Below are positions 17,761 through 26,446 of a stretch of DNA of 59,238 bases, one piece after another. The position numbers and the translations under genes were made by a program. The notes under the pieces were generated by a model. It was not told the origin of the DNA, made no database searches, and was given only the letters and a program-made list of their open reading frames with translations. Origin of the DNA: Bacteroidota bacterium (lineage in GTDB: Bacteria; Bacteroidota; Bacteroidia; B-17B0; Aurantibacillaceae); NCBI GenBank assembly GCA_018267475.1, contig JAFDYI010000029.1, positions 1 to 59,238 on the forward strand. The letters are read 5' to 3'. How positions within the stretch are numbered: the stretch's first letter is position 1; the number at the start of each line of letters is the position of its first letter.

Positions 17761-19965
17761 TTATTTATACGAAATATATTCTTTTAATTCTTGTAAATTT
17801 TGATTGAATTGCGATATGTTTTTATTGTAAAAATCAACCATAATCAATTCCTCCAGTGTGTATCGTTTGCCATCAATAAAGCCTACAATCCAGGCATCTT
17901 TTTGTCCTTTGGCAATGGCTTTTTGGCGTTGTACTTCGGCTTCTTTTATTCCGTTAAAGTTGCCCTGTGTAAAACGTGTTATTTTGTCGGGATAATCTAC
18001 TATTTCGGGCGCACCAAATTCTTTTAAATGGTCGTATTTATAATTTTCCGGATGGCGGTACGCGGCTATTTGCACTTTAAAAATCATTTTATCGGCGCAT
18101 ATTTTTTCGCCTATGGCTAACAGCTTTCTATACACGTTGATGTCGTTCAAACTTTTTCCTTTTAAGGCTGAAAAATCCAAGGTTTTAAAGTCATCGCAAG
18201 GCGATTTAGCACTTGCTACAGTTGCCGTAGGTGTTGTTGTTGGGTTTTGTGCCGCTTCTAAATCTTTATAGGCTTTCATGATGCGGTTCATCGTAGCCGA
18301 ATCGGGCGCTACGGCCATCGTATCCAGTTGCGCCAGTAACTCGTTTAAACTTTTGATGTTGTGTGGGTCTATGTAACCATCTTTTGTGAGGTGAAAGTCT
18401 TTGCGAAGCTCTACAAACTTAGTTAGCTTGGCTACGTTTAGCACATCGGTAGCTTCGCCAAAATCTTTGGTACGCACATGAAAAATATATTCTTCGCCCG
18501 GGCTAAGAGCTACTAAGTATTTTCCTGTTTTTCCATTCGAGGTAAAAGGCCCGATTTTTTCTCCATTGCTTTTTTTCACAATTTCTATTTGTGCGGTTAA
18601 GGGTTGGTCGTTTCCATATATGTAGCCCAGCACCATAGCCAGCACCGGTTTCTCGCTGATGATACCCGGAGATACCGTTAGTATTTCGGCGCTGCCGTTG
18701 CCGCCGTTGCTCATACGGTTTGACGAGAAATAGCCCTTTTGCCCGCTGGCGTTTATTACGTAGTAGCGGTCGTCATCGGTAGTATTAAGGGGGTAGCCCA
18801 TGTTGATGGGGTCTATCCAGTCGTTATCTTTTTTTATGGTATAAAAAATATCGTAGTCGCCAATGCTGTTGTGGCCTTTAGAGCTAAAAAACAAGGTGAT
18901 GCCATCGGGGTGTATAAAAGGCGAGTCTTCATCTTGACTGGTGTTGATGGCGCTGCCCATATTTTTTACGTTTTTCCAGGTTCCGTCTTCGGCTTTTTCG
19001 GCTATGTACAAATCGCGCCCACCAAAGCCTCCGGGGCGTTCGCTGCTAAAGTAAAAGTATTTGCCATCGGCCGTGATGGAGCAAGCCCCTTCGTAATAGT
19101 TGGTGTTGATGTTGCCTTTCATTTTTTCGGCGCTAGTCCATTCTTCACCGTTCAAGTGGCTTTCGTAAATATCGCCGCTGTCTTTTTCGCTGGCGCGATA
19201 TACGTACAACGTTTGTCCATCGGGCGAAAGAGCTAAGGAAGCATCGTTTTGTTTGGTGTTTATAGAGGCAATGCCTTGAGGTTCGCTCCAGGTAGAATCG
19301 GCATTACGGCGCGACATAAACACGTCTTCGTAGTAGGTTCCGTTTTGTGCATCGGGTTTAAAATTTCCGTTCATTAAACCGCCGGTACTTTTGGGCCCAC
19401 GGTAGGTATATATCAACACCGATTCGTCGGTAGAAATAACGGGTGAGTATTCTTGTGCTTCGGTATTTACCGGAGGGCCGATGTTTCTAATATCCGATTG
19501 CAACATGGTTTCCGTAACGTTTTTTCCGTATTCCGAATTTTTTATCAACTTTTCCGCTTCCTCTTTATCTATTTGTGAGGGATTGGTGGCTAAAAATTCT
19601 TTAAATGTTTTTATGGCGTCATCAAAACGGTAGTTGATATGGTACGCTTTTCCTAAATTGAGCAATACCTGCGTTTCTTTAGGTTCCATTTGGCGTACGG
19701 TTTCAAACAAGGTTATAGACTCTTGCTTTTTGTCGGGAAGATGAAAGGTGCACAGGCCTTTTTGAAATTTGTAATACGCGTTAGAGGGATCTCTTTTTTC
19801 CAGTTTATCGTAGGCTTCATAGGCACGCACATAATCTTTTATATCGTCAGACATATAGAACTCCGCTGCATCGTTCAGTTTGTCGGTACTTTCTTTTTTT
19901 GTTTGGGCTTTTGTAATTACCGAAAACAAAAGGGTGCAGATGAGTATAAAAATACTTTTTTTCAT
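17761..19965 (-). CDS. Exported TPR/PD40 beta-propeller protein with SPOR-like C-terminus
   Basis: Envelope protein of 734 aa. Signal peptide 1-20 (ending TKAQ), TPR-like helices about 25-160, a PD40/WD40-like beta-propeller about 170-430 with repeated blades (ALSPDGQTLYVYRASEKDSG, SITADGKYFYFSSERPGGFG, FIHPDGITLFFSSKGHNSIG), a carboxypeptidase-regulatory-like region about 440-530, and a SPOR-like tail about 640-720 (FKVQIAAYR...). The same first three modules occur in PorE-type T9SS proteins, but PorE ends in an OmpA-like peptidoglycan domain; here a SPOR-like fold, also often a glycan binder, takes that place. A structural role at the outer membrane/peptidoglycan is therefore an inference. 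First gene of the operon ending at 14300. Confidence 0.82.
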   Translation of the reverse strand: MKKSIFILICTLLFSVITKAQTKKESTDKLNDAAEFYMSDDIKDYVRAYEAYDKLEKRDPSNAYYKFQKGLCTFHLPDKKQESITLFETVRQMEPKETQVLLNLGKAYHINYRFDDAIKTFKEFLATNPSQIDKEEAEKLIKNSEYGKNVTETMLQSDIRNIGPPVNTEAQEYSPVISTDESVLIYTYRGPKSTGGLMNGNFKPDAQNGTYYEDVFMSRRNADSTWSEPQGIASINTKQNDASLALSPDGQTLYVYRASEKDSGDIYESHLNGEEWTSAEKMKGNINTNYYEGACSITADGKYFYFSSERPGGFGGRDLYIAEKAEDGTWKNVKNMGSAINTSQDEDSPFIHPDGITLFFSSKGHNSIGDYDIFYTIKKDNDWIDPINMGYPLNTTDDDRYYVINASGQKGYFSSNRMSNGGNGSAEILTVSPGIISEKPVLAMVLGYIYGNDQPLTAQIEIVKKSNGEKIGPFTSNGKTGKYLVALSPGEEYIFHVRTKDFGEATDVLNVAKLTKFVELRKDFHLTKDGYIDPHNIKSLNELLAQLDTMAVAPDSATMNRIMKAYKDLEAAQNPTTTPTATVASAKSPCDDFKTLDFSALKGKSLNDINVYRKLLAIGEKICADKMIFKVQIAAYRHPENYKYDHLKEFGAPEIVDYPDKITRFTQGNFNGIKEAEVQRQKAIAKGQKDAWIVGFIDGKRYTLEELIMVDFYNKNISQFNQNLQELKEYISYK

Positions 19966-20355
19966 GCCTATTTTTTAAAAAATTAAACATAGCTAAGTTG
20001 AGGCTAATTTAAAAGCCTTGTACATAGCCATTCCATAAGTTATTTACAGCTTTGTGTTAATCTCTTAAAAAAAGAGAATTTTAGAAAAGAGGCATATCAT
20101 AGAGGTGCTAAGCACTAATGGCAGTTTAGTTATGCAGGGTAATTTCAGTCCTGTAAACCATACCGTAAAAATAAACGCCGCCCTGCCATCGGGCTTGTAC
20201 CTTGTAAAAATAACGCCTGCGGGCGGCAGTACCTACCTGCAAAAAGTAATGATAGAGCGGTAGTGCACCGGTAATCTAAAAAGAGGTATCGCCCTGAATG
20301 ATAGTTGTGTGCAGGAAAAGAAGTAGGTCTTTTTTAATAACTTAAAAAAAGTTCC
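19966..20355. other. 390-base spacer holding a decayed gene
   Basis: No intact gene. The centre (20069-20263, plus strand) encodes the remains of a T9SS sorting domain; the rest shows no ORF or clear terminator. Confidence 0.7.
20069..20263 (+). pseudogene. Orphan T9SS type A sorting-domain remnant
   Basis: Reading frame opened by a stop at 20066-20068 and closed by TAG at 20261-20263. From 20099 it translates to a convincing type A T9SS C-terminal domain: IEVLSTNGSLVMQGNFS, then INAALPSGLYLVKITPAGG, then YLQKVMIER at the end. This matches the IxxxxGxxV, LxxGxYxxxI and KxxxI elements of the sorting domain, including the final lysine-hydrophobic strand. The preceding YPNP-type strand and the whole mature protein are missing and there is no start codon with a ribosome site, so the 5' part of a secreted-protein gene was deleted. 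Confidence 0.8.
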
Positions 20356-21438
20356 TTAGTTTCCTTTAAAAACTTTTACATTATACACATACGATGATAT
20401 GCGTTTTAGTTGTTGGCTGCGAGCGCTTGTTTTCAGGTTGTTTTTTTTGTTTGCCTGCAATCTTGTTTTTAGCGAGTCGTTTTCTATAGAGTTTAAAAGC
20501 TGTATTATGTAGTTAGATTTTATAGCAAAGCCTGTTCCTTCGGCATTGCTGTTTTTACTTTTAATAAGCCCTATTACGTTGCCTTGCTCATCAAACAAAG
20601 GACCGCCGCTATTTCCGGGGTTTATGGGTACGCTTATTTGGTACATGGCCGTATCCGAACTTCCTTTTAGGGAAGATATGCTGCCTTCTCCATACACCAT
20701 ATCTTCGGCCGGGAACCCCATGGTGTACACTTTTTCGCCTATATCTGCCGGGGCGTTTTTAAAGCTGTAAGGCACCGCAAACGATTTGATGTTGCTGTCG
20801 TTTTCTAATTTTAATACGGCTATGTCCAAGCGGGTATCGCTAAATACAATGCCGGCTTTGTAGGAGTTTTTTTGTTCATCAATTACAAAAACCGAGTCGG
20901 CTTTACCTACCATGTGCAGGCTGGTTAAAAAATAACCGTTGTTATTAAGGGCAAAACCGGTACCTTCTATATTGGCGGTTTCAAAAGTTCGCTTTTCGCT
21001 AATGGTTTTAATGCCGTCAATAATTCCTTCTTGCACAGATTTGAGGTGGGTTATTTCTTTAGATAAGTTGGTAATAGATTCTTGATGTTGTTTAATAAGG
21101 TACCCGCCGGAGCTTAACATAGCTATGGTAGCTATTACTGCAAACAGGGCTACGGAGGCGGCTATACCTATGGTTCGTCCGTATTTTTCGTAAAAATTGT
21201 TTTTTGTGTTTAGGTTGCGGGTGTTATATTCTCCGTACTCTTCTTTATAGATGGTTTGTAAGGTGTTTTTTAAACGTTCTTGCTTTTCAAGCTCTTTTAG
21301 CAAGGTAATAAAATTTTTATGTTCTTCAAATTGAGTTTTAAATTCCGTGTCGGTTTCTAAGCGGTGTTCAAATAGTTTTTTATCGGCAGTTGGCAGGCGT
21401 TGATGTAGGTAATCGTCAAATAAATCTATGTTTCTCAT
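20356..21438 (-). CDS. Membrane protein joining an anti-sigma-like N-terminus to a trypsin-like protease
   Basis: Protein of 360 aa. Residues 1-85 are cytoplasmic: FDDYLHQRLPTADKKLFEHR and EFKTQFEEHK near the start look like the N-terminus of Bacteroidota anti-sigma proteins. One transmembrane helix spans about 88-110, then a short coiled coil (about 115-150). Residues 155-315 are a periplasmic S1C/HtrA-like protease with intact triad: His175 (LTSLHMV), Asp205 (TRLDIAVL) and Ser277 (NPGNSGGPL). No PDZ domain follows. The gene starts 13 nt after the stop of an ECF sigma factor gene, so the two form one operon. The likely job is sensing or processing in the envelope and control of that sigma factor; this is inferred from architecture and position. 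Confidence 0.82.
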   Translation of the reverse strand: MRNIDLFDDYLHQRLPTADKKLFEHRLETDTEFKTQFEEHKNFITLLKELEKQERLKNTLQTIYKEEYGEYNTRNLNTKNNFYEKYGRTIGIAASVALFAVIATIAMLSSGGYLIKQHQESITNLSKEITHLKSVQEGIIDGIKTISEKRTFETANIEGTGFALNNNGYFLTSLHMVGKADSVFVIDEQKNSYKAGIVFSDTRLDIAVLKLENDSNIKSFAVPYSFKNAPADIGEKVYTMGFPAEDMVYGEGSISSLKGSSDTAMYQISVPINPGNSGGPLFDEQGNVIGLIKSKNSNAEGTGFAIKSNYIIQLLNSIENDSLKTRLQANKKNNLKTSARSQQLKRISSYVYNVKVFKGN

Positions 21439-21451
21439 GTTCCTTTTTTGT

Positions 21452-22033
21452 TTATGAGGTTTTACCCTCTTTATCCATAAAAAATAATCTCTTTAATCGT
21501 TGCAAGCATTTGTATTTTTGGTTTTTGGCATTGTCTGCATTGGTGTAGCCAAATTTTTCGGCAATTTCATCCATACCCATGCGTAGCATATAAAAATCGG
21601 TCAGTAAGGTTTTGCAGGGTTCGCCCAACTCGTTCATGCTTTCTTGCATTTTTTCAAGGTTTTGCTCTCGTTCTTCGTAGGTATTTACTTCGGCCTGTGT
21701 TTCTACTAAAGCATCGCCTTCATAAAAACGCTCGTCTAAAGTTTGTATTCCTTCTTTTTTGCGAAGTTGTTTGAGCCATAAACGCTTGGATACACTGTAT
21801 AAATAGGTTTGCAGCGCGCAGCTTAATACAAAATGTTGTTTTTGCACACGATGATAAAGAACCAATACACTCTCTTGAAAAACGTCTTTGGCTTCTTGCT
21901 CGGTACCGCTGTTGTTAAGCACCATTCGCAGGGTTTGCGGATAGAACTTTTTGTATATCAATCGGATAACAGCATCATTGCTAATGCGTAACCCTTCTAT
22001 ATACTCGTTATCTGTCAATACAAGCGTAGCCAT
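21452..22033 (-). CDS. ECF-type RNA polymerase sigma factor
   Basis: Sigma-70 family ECF factor of 193 aa from the chosen start. Region 2 is seen in DAVIRLIYKKFYPQTLRMV and EAKDVFQESVLVLYHRVQ; region 4 (helix-turn-helix) in EIAEKFGYTNADNAKNQKYK followed by CLQRLKRLF. A longer reading from 22066 is excluded because its first codons overlap a -7 box (22071-22064); the ATG at 22033 is preceded by AAGAGGAAG, a reasonable ribosome site. It directs RNA polymerase to a specific regulon, likely released by the protease-bearing anti-sigma-like protein encoded 13 nt downstream. Confidence 0.92.
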   Translation of the reverse strand: MATLVLTDNEYIEGLRISNDAVIRLIYKKFYPQTLRMVLNNSGTEQEAKDVFQESVLVLYHRVQKQHFVLSCALQTYLYSVSKRLWLKQLRKKEGIQTLDERFYEGDALVETQAEVNTYEEREQNLEKMQESMNELGEPCKTLLTDFYMLRMGMDEIAEKFGYTNADNAKNQKYKCLQRLKRLFFMDKEGKTS

Positions 22034-22063
22034 AAACGCTTCCTCTTTAATACTACTTAAAGG

Positions 22064-22071
22064 CAAAAGTA
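22064..22071 (-). promoter_or_regulatory. -7 box of the ECF sigma operon
   Basis: TACTTTTG on the minus strand fits the housekeeping TAnnTTTG consensus, 30 nt before the ATG at 22033, and fixes that start. Confidence 0.6.
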
Positions 22072-22244
22072 ACCCATTTTTATGAGTTTTTAATAAAAAA
22101 GCAAGAAATTAGAGCTGTTTATGCCCCAAAAGCGTTTTTTTTAAAAAAATACGCTCTTTATTGGTTGTCTCTTTGTAATATAAACGAAGTTTTTTTGTTG
22201 GTTTATTACGCTCTAAGGGCTCTGTTTGGGCCTGTGAATAAATT

Positions 22245-22278
22245 TTTGAGCCTCTTTTTAATGGTTTTCATAGCTTTG
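22245..22278 (+). promoter_or_regulatory. Promoter of parC
   Basis: TTTG at 22245-22248 and TAGCTTTG at 22271-22278, separated by 22 nt, fit the Bacteroidota -33/-7 pattern. Confidence 0.6.
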
Positions 22279-22300
22279 CACCTTGCAATTTTAAGAAAAT

Positions 22301-24931
22301 ATGACCGAAAATACGGAAAATCACGATAATTTAGACAACATTACCCACGTATCGGGTATGTTCAAAAACTGGTTTATTGATTATGCCTCCTATGTAATTT
22401 TAGAACGTGCCGTGCCCGCCATGGAAGATGGTTTAAAACCCGTACAACGACGCATCTTACACAGTATGTGGGAGTTAGAAGACGGGCGCTATAACAAAGT
22501 AGCCAACCTAATAGGCAATACCATGAAATACCACCCACATGGCGATGCCAGTATTGGCGATGCCTTGGTAGCCATAGGCCAAAAAGATTTATTGATAGAT
22601 ACTCAAGGAAACTGGGGCAACATATTAACGGGAGATAGCGCCGCCGCCCCTCGTTACATAGAGGCACGACTTTCTAAATTTGCCTTAGAGGTACTTTACA
22701 ACCCCAAAACAACCAACTGGCAACTCAGCTACGACGGTCGCAATAAAGAACCCATTACCCTGCCGGTAAAATTTCCACTGCTGTTGGCACAAGGCGTAGA
22801 AGGAATTGCCGTAGGTTTGGCCTGCAAAATACTGCCTCATAACTTTAACGAGCTGATAGATGCCTCCGTACAAATTTTGCGCGGAAGAAAAACAGCTATA
22901 TACCCCGATTTTGCTACCGGAGGTATAGCCGATTGCAACGACTATAACGACGGCTTGCGCGGCGGAAAAATAAAAGTACGCGCCCGCATAAAAGAGCTTA
23001 ATAATAAAACCTTAGTCATTACCGAAATACCCTTTGGCACCACCACCGGCTCGCTCATAGATTCTATACTGGCCGCCAACGACAAAGGAAAAATAAAAAT
23101 AAAAAAAGTAGAAGACAACACCGCCGAAGCCGTAGAGATACTCATACACCTGCAACCCGGCATCTCGCCCGATAAAATCATTGATGCCTTGTACGCTTTT
23201 ACCAATTGCGAAATAAGCATATCGCCCAACGTATGCGTTATTGAAAACGATAAGCCGCGCTTTATTGGAGTAAGCGAAATGCTAAAAATAACCACCCTGC
23301 AAACCCAAGAACAGCTTCGTAAAGAATTGGAGCTGGAAAAACTGGAGTTGGAAGAAAAATGGCACTTTGCCTCCTTAGAAAAAATCTTCATAAAAGAAGA
23401 AATGTACATCGATTTTAAAAAATATTCGGATAAGGAAACTTTATACAAATACTTATATGGATGTTTTGCTCCGCATAAGAAAAAACTAATTCGCGAAATA
23501 AGCGACGAAGACCTGCAAAGGCTTACTCAAATACCCATGATACGCATCACACGCTTTGACAGCATCAAAGCCGAAGAGCACATGAAAGAACTGGACGATA
23601 AAATAGCTCAGACAAAAAATTACTTAGCCAACCTTACCGATTATACCATTGAGTATTTTAAAAATTTAAAGAAAAAATACGGGGAAGGCCGCGAGCGCAA
23701 AACCGAAATAAAACAACTGGAAATCATAGAAGCCAAACAGGTTGTGATGGCCAACGAAAAACTGTATGTAAACAAAGCAGAAGGCTTTGTAGGCATCGGC
23801 TTAAAAAAAGATGAGTTTGTATGCGATTGTTCGGATATAGATGATATTATTGCCTTTACCAAAGAAGGGAAAATGAAAGTATTTAAAGCAGCCGATAAAG
23901 TATTTGTAGGAAAAGATATTATTCATGTAGCTGTATTTAAAAAGAACGACGAGCGCACCACCTACAACATGATATACCGCGACGGCCCCAAAGGCATTAC
24001 CTTCATCAAACGTTTTAATGTAAGCGGCGTTACACGCGATAAAGAATACAACCTAAGCAAGGGAACCCCCGGCAGCGAGGTGCTGTGGTTTACCATAAAC
24101 CCACATGGCGAAGCTGAAAAAGTAACCGTAAACCTGCGCAAGGTAGCCGGCTTGCGAAAATTTGAAATGGATATTGATTTTGCCGAAGTGCAGGTAAAAG
24201 GCCGCGCATCGGTAGGAAACATTGTTACCAAATACGCTATAAATAAAGTAGTGTTTAGGGCAAAAGGAGCCTCTACCTTGGGCGCCGAAGATTACTGGTT
24301 TGACGATAGCGTACACCGCCTAAACAAAGAAGAGCGCGGTACCTACTTAGGTAAATTTAGCGGCGAAGATAAAATTGTAACCATTGCCTCAAACGGCGAG
24401 TATAAATTGTACAACTACGATTTGCTCAACCACTTTGATGAAGATTTGGTGCTGATTGATAAGTTTTACCCTAAACAAATTATCACGCTGGTTTATTTTG
24501 ATGGCGAAAGCAAAATGTACATGGCAAAACGCTTTGCCCCAGAAAACATATCGGTAAAAACCAACCTGATTACCGAACACCCCAACTCGCGCATAGAACT
24601 CGTTACCAGTCTTCCTATTCCAATAATAGATATTAGCTTTAGTAAAGAAAAAGACAAACAGCCCGAACCCGAATCCTTAAACTTAGTTGATTTTGCCCCG
24701 CTAACCAACATGAAAGCAAAGGGAAAAAAACTATCTCCTAAAAAAATAAAAGAAATAAGCTTGCGCGAAGCCGAAGAAAGCAGTGTGGAAGATGACGCGT
24801 CAAACAACGAAGGAGAACAAGGCTTATCACCTATGGAATTGCACCGCCGCGCTATGGAAAAAATAAGCCGTAAAGCCGCCCAAGATTTTATGAAAGGAAA
24901 TAAAGGCGGGCAAGCCGAGTTGGATTTTTAA
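22301..24931 (+). CDS. parC: DNA topoisomerase IV subunit A
   Basis: Type IIA topoisomerase subunit of 876 aa that cuts and rejoins DNA, decatenating daughter chromosomes with ParE. The breakage-reunion domain begins with FIDYASYVILERAVPAMEDG and GLKPVQRRIL; the catalytic Tyr119 is in AAAPRYIEARLSK. The C-terminal half has beta-pinwheel blades, and the last about 100 residues are charged (KAKGKKLSPKKIKE). ParC rather than GyrA is chosen because the N-terminal region and tail match the Bacteroidota topo IV type and no GyrA box (QRRGGKG) is present. parE is not adjacent. Confidence 0.92.
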   Translation: MTENTENHDNLDNITHVSGMFKNWFIDYASYVILERAVPAMEDGLKPVQRRILHSMWELEDGRYNKVANLIGNTMKYHPHGDASIGDALVAIGQKDLLIDTQGNWGNILTGDSAAAPRYIEARLSKFALEVLYNPKTTNWQLSYDGRNKEPITLPVKFPLLLAQGVEGIAVGLACKILPHNFNELIDASVQILRGRKTAIYPDFATGGIADCNDYNDGLRGGKIKVRARIKELNNKTLVITEIPFGTTTGSLIDSILAANDKGKIKIKKVEDNTAEAVEILIHLQPGISPDKIIDALYAFTNCEISISPNVCVIENDKPRFIGVSEMLKITTLQTQEQLRKELELEKLELEEKWHFASLEKIFIKEEMYIDFKKYSDKETLYKYLYGCFAPHKKKLIREISDEDLQRLTQIPMIRITRFDSIKAEEHMKELDDKIAQTKNYLANLTDYTIEYFKNLKKKYGEGRERKTEIKQLEIIEAKQVVMANEKLYVNKAEGFVGIGLKKDEFVCDCSDIDDIIAFTKEGKMKVFKAADKVFVGKDIIHVAVFKKNDERTTYNMIYRDGPKGITFIKRFNVSGVTRDKEYNLSKGTPGSEVLWFTINPHGEAEKVTVNLRKVAGLRKFEMDIDFAEVQVKGRASVGNIVTKYAINKVVFRAKGASTLGAEDYWFDDSVHRLNKEERGTYLGKFSGEDKIVTIASNGEYKLYNYDLLNHFDEDLVLIDKFYPKQIITLVYFDGESKMYMAKRFAPENISVKTNLITEHPNSRIELVTSLPIPIIDISFSKEKDKQPEPESLNLVDFAPLTNMKAKGKKLSPKKIKEISLREAEESSVEDDASNNEGEQGLSPMELHRRAMEKISRKAAQDFMKGNKGGQAELDF

Positions 24932-24982
24932 CGCAGCATCTCAGCAAAACAAAACCCTGCGTGCTTGTGTTTTTTTATTCGC

Positions 24983-24990
24983 TACCTTTA
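24983..24990 (+). promoter_or_regulatory. -7 box of the cytochrome c/PHM-like gene
   Basis: TACCTTTA, one base off TAnnTTTG, ends 4 nt before the GTG start at 24995. Confidence 0.5.
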
Positions 24991-24994
24991 GCAC

Positions 24995-26395
24995 GTGAAA
25001 AACAGTTTTTATAGCGCCCTTATTTTTTTTATTTGTTTGCTGCTAAGTTCATGCAACCCCTCTTCTCCTGCAACAAAAAAAGAAGACCTAACACCCACAA
25101 AAGCACTTACCTATGCCGATACCATTTCGGGTATTTTATTCAAAAATTGCAGTCCGTGCCACCGCCCCGGCCAAGCAGGTCCTTTTAATTTACTCACTTA
25201 CGCCGATGCTAAAAAAAATGCAAATAAAATAAAGTTTGTTACCCAAACACGTTACATGCCCCCCTTTCCGGCTGATGTAAGCTATGCGCATTATGTAGAT
25301 GAAAAAGTGCTAAGTCCTACCCAAATAGAAATGATAAAAACGTGGGTAGAAAAAGGCTGCCCACCGGGCGATACCAGCAAAATAAAAGCACCTGTTTTTT
25401 ATGAAGGCTCCTTGTTTGGAAAACCCGACGTAGTGGTAAAAATGCAAGAAGCCATTCCTATAAAAGGAAACGGAAGCGACCATTTTTTTATGATAAAAAT
25501 TCCGTATCAACTGCCACACGATACCTTTGCCCGTTTTTTTGAATTTGTACCCAACCAGCGCAAACTGGCGCATCATGTCAATGGGCATTTAATAAATTAC
25601 GAAGACGAAAAAAAAGCAGATGTTTTTAAAGGAAAAACCTATTCATTAGATATTCCAAAGGGAGATGGAAACGTATATACACAAATGGGTTTGCTTAACG
25701 ACGATGGTTCTTACCCCATACTTACCCCCAATACCGTATATTATTTACCCGGATACGCTCCGCCGGTATATCCTCAACACATCGGAGGGTATAAGATAAA
25801 TAAAAAAGGCGCTTTTTTCTTAAAAAATATGCACTACGGCCCCTCCAAATCCGACTGCGAAGATATATCGGCTATCAACATTTTTTACGGGCCTAAACCC
25901 ACACGCCCCATACAAGAAACGCAGTTGGGTACTTTTGGCATCGCCCCCACCGAGCCTAAATTAGATATTCCGGCTAATACCGTAAAAACATTTAGAAGTC
26001 ATTGGGTAACACCTACCGATTTGTCCATCATATCCGTAAACCCACACATGCACCTGTTAGGAAAATCGTTTTGGGCTTATGCACTTACCCCACAAGGAGA
26101 TACCATTCGCCTTATAAAAATAAACAAATGGGATTTTAAATGGCAGTACTACTACACCTTTATACATCCGCTAAAAATACCGGCCGGCTCTACGGTGTAT
26201 GCTTATGGCGTGTATGATAATACAGAGAAAAACCCGTACAACCCCTATCACCCTCCGCGCGACTGCAAAGAACGAGACGACTTTATGAGTATGGGCACTA
26301 CCGAAGAGATGTTTCAGTTTATTTTTACCTATTTACTATATCAGCCCGGCGATGAACTAATGGATTTGAGCAAAAAACCTACTTTCCATAACTAA
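24995..26395 (+). CDS. Lipoprotein with cytochrome c and PHM-like copper monooxygenase domains
   Basis: Exported lipoprotein of 466 aa, GTG start. Signal peptide with lipobox LLLSSC (Cys20). A c-type haem site NCSPCHRPG (Cys52, Cys55, His56), with YMPP at 87-90 offering an axial Met. The rest resembles the two-domain copper type II ascorbate-dependent monooxygenases: His193-His194 (KLAHHVNGH) and His280 (LKNMHYGPS) match the CuH site, and His351/His353 (NPHMHLLG) with Met439 (TTEEMFQF) match the CuM site. All six copper ligands seem present. A periplasmic oxygenase fed by its own haem domain is the natural reading; the substrate is unknown. Confidence 0.8.
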   Translation: MKNSFYSALIFFICLLLSSCNPSSPATKKEDLTPTKALTYADTISGILFKNCSPCHRPGQAGPFNLLTYADAKKNANKIKFVTQTRYMPPFPADVSYAHYVDEKVLSPTQIEMIKTWVEKGCPPGDTSKIKAPVFYEGSLFGKPDVVVKMQEAIPIKGNGSDHFFMIKIPYQLPHDTFARFFEFVPNQRKLAHHVNGHLINYEDEKKADVFKGKTYSLDIPKGDGNVYTQMGLLNDDGSYPILTPNTVYYLPGYAPPVYPQHIGGYKINKKGAFFLKNMHYGPSKSDCEDISAINIFYGPKPTRPIQETQLGTFGIAPTEPKLDIPANTVKTFRSHWVTPTDLSIISVNPHMHLLGKSFWAYALTPQGDTIRLIKINKWDFKWQYYYTFIHPLKIPAGSTVYAYGVYDNTEKNPYNPYHPPRDCKERDDFMSMGTTEEMFQFIFTYLLYQPGDELMDLSKKPTFHN

Positions 26396-26406
26396 AGGCT
26401 AATTGC

Positions 26407-26414
26407 TATCTTTG
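26407..26414 (+). promoter_or_regulatory. -7 box of pheT
   Basis: TATCTTTG, exact TAnnTTTG match, 32 nt before the pheT ATG. Confidence 0.65.
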
Positions 26415-26446
26415 CGCTTCTTATTTTTTTCAAAAAATAAAACAAT

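Noticed and set aside
18739-19236. 165-aa plus-strand frame opposite the PD40 gene
   Set aside because: Valine/phenylalanine-rich shadow of the propeller blades.
22034-22066. Eleven-codon extension of the ECF sigma factor
   Set aside because: Overlaps a TACTTTTG promoter box; the ATG at 22033 has a ribosome site.
22942-23448. 168-aa frame antisense to parC
   Set aside because: Serine-rich shadow of the conserved topoisomerase frame.
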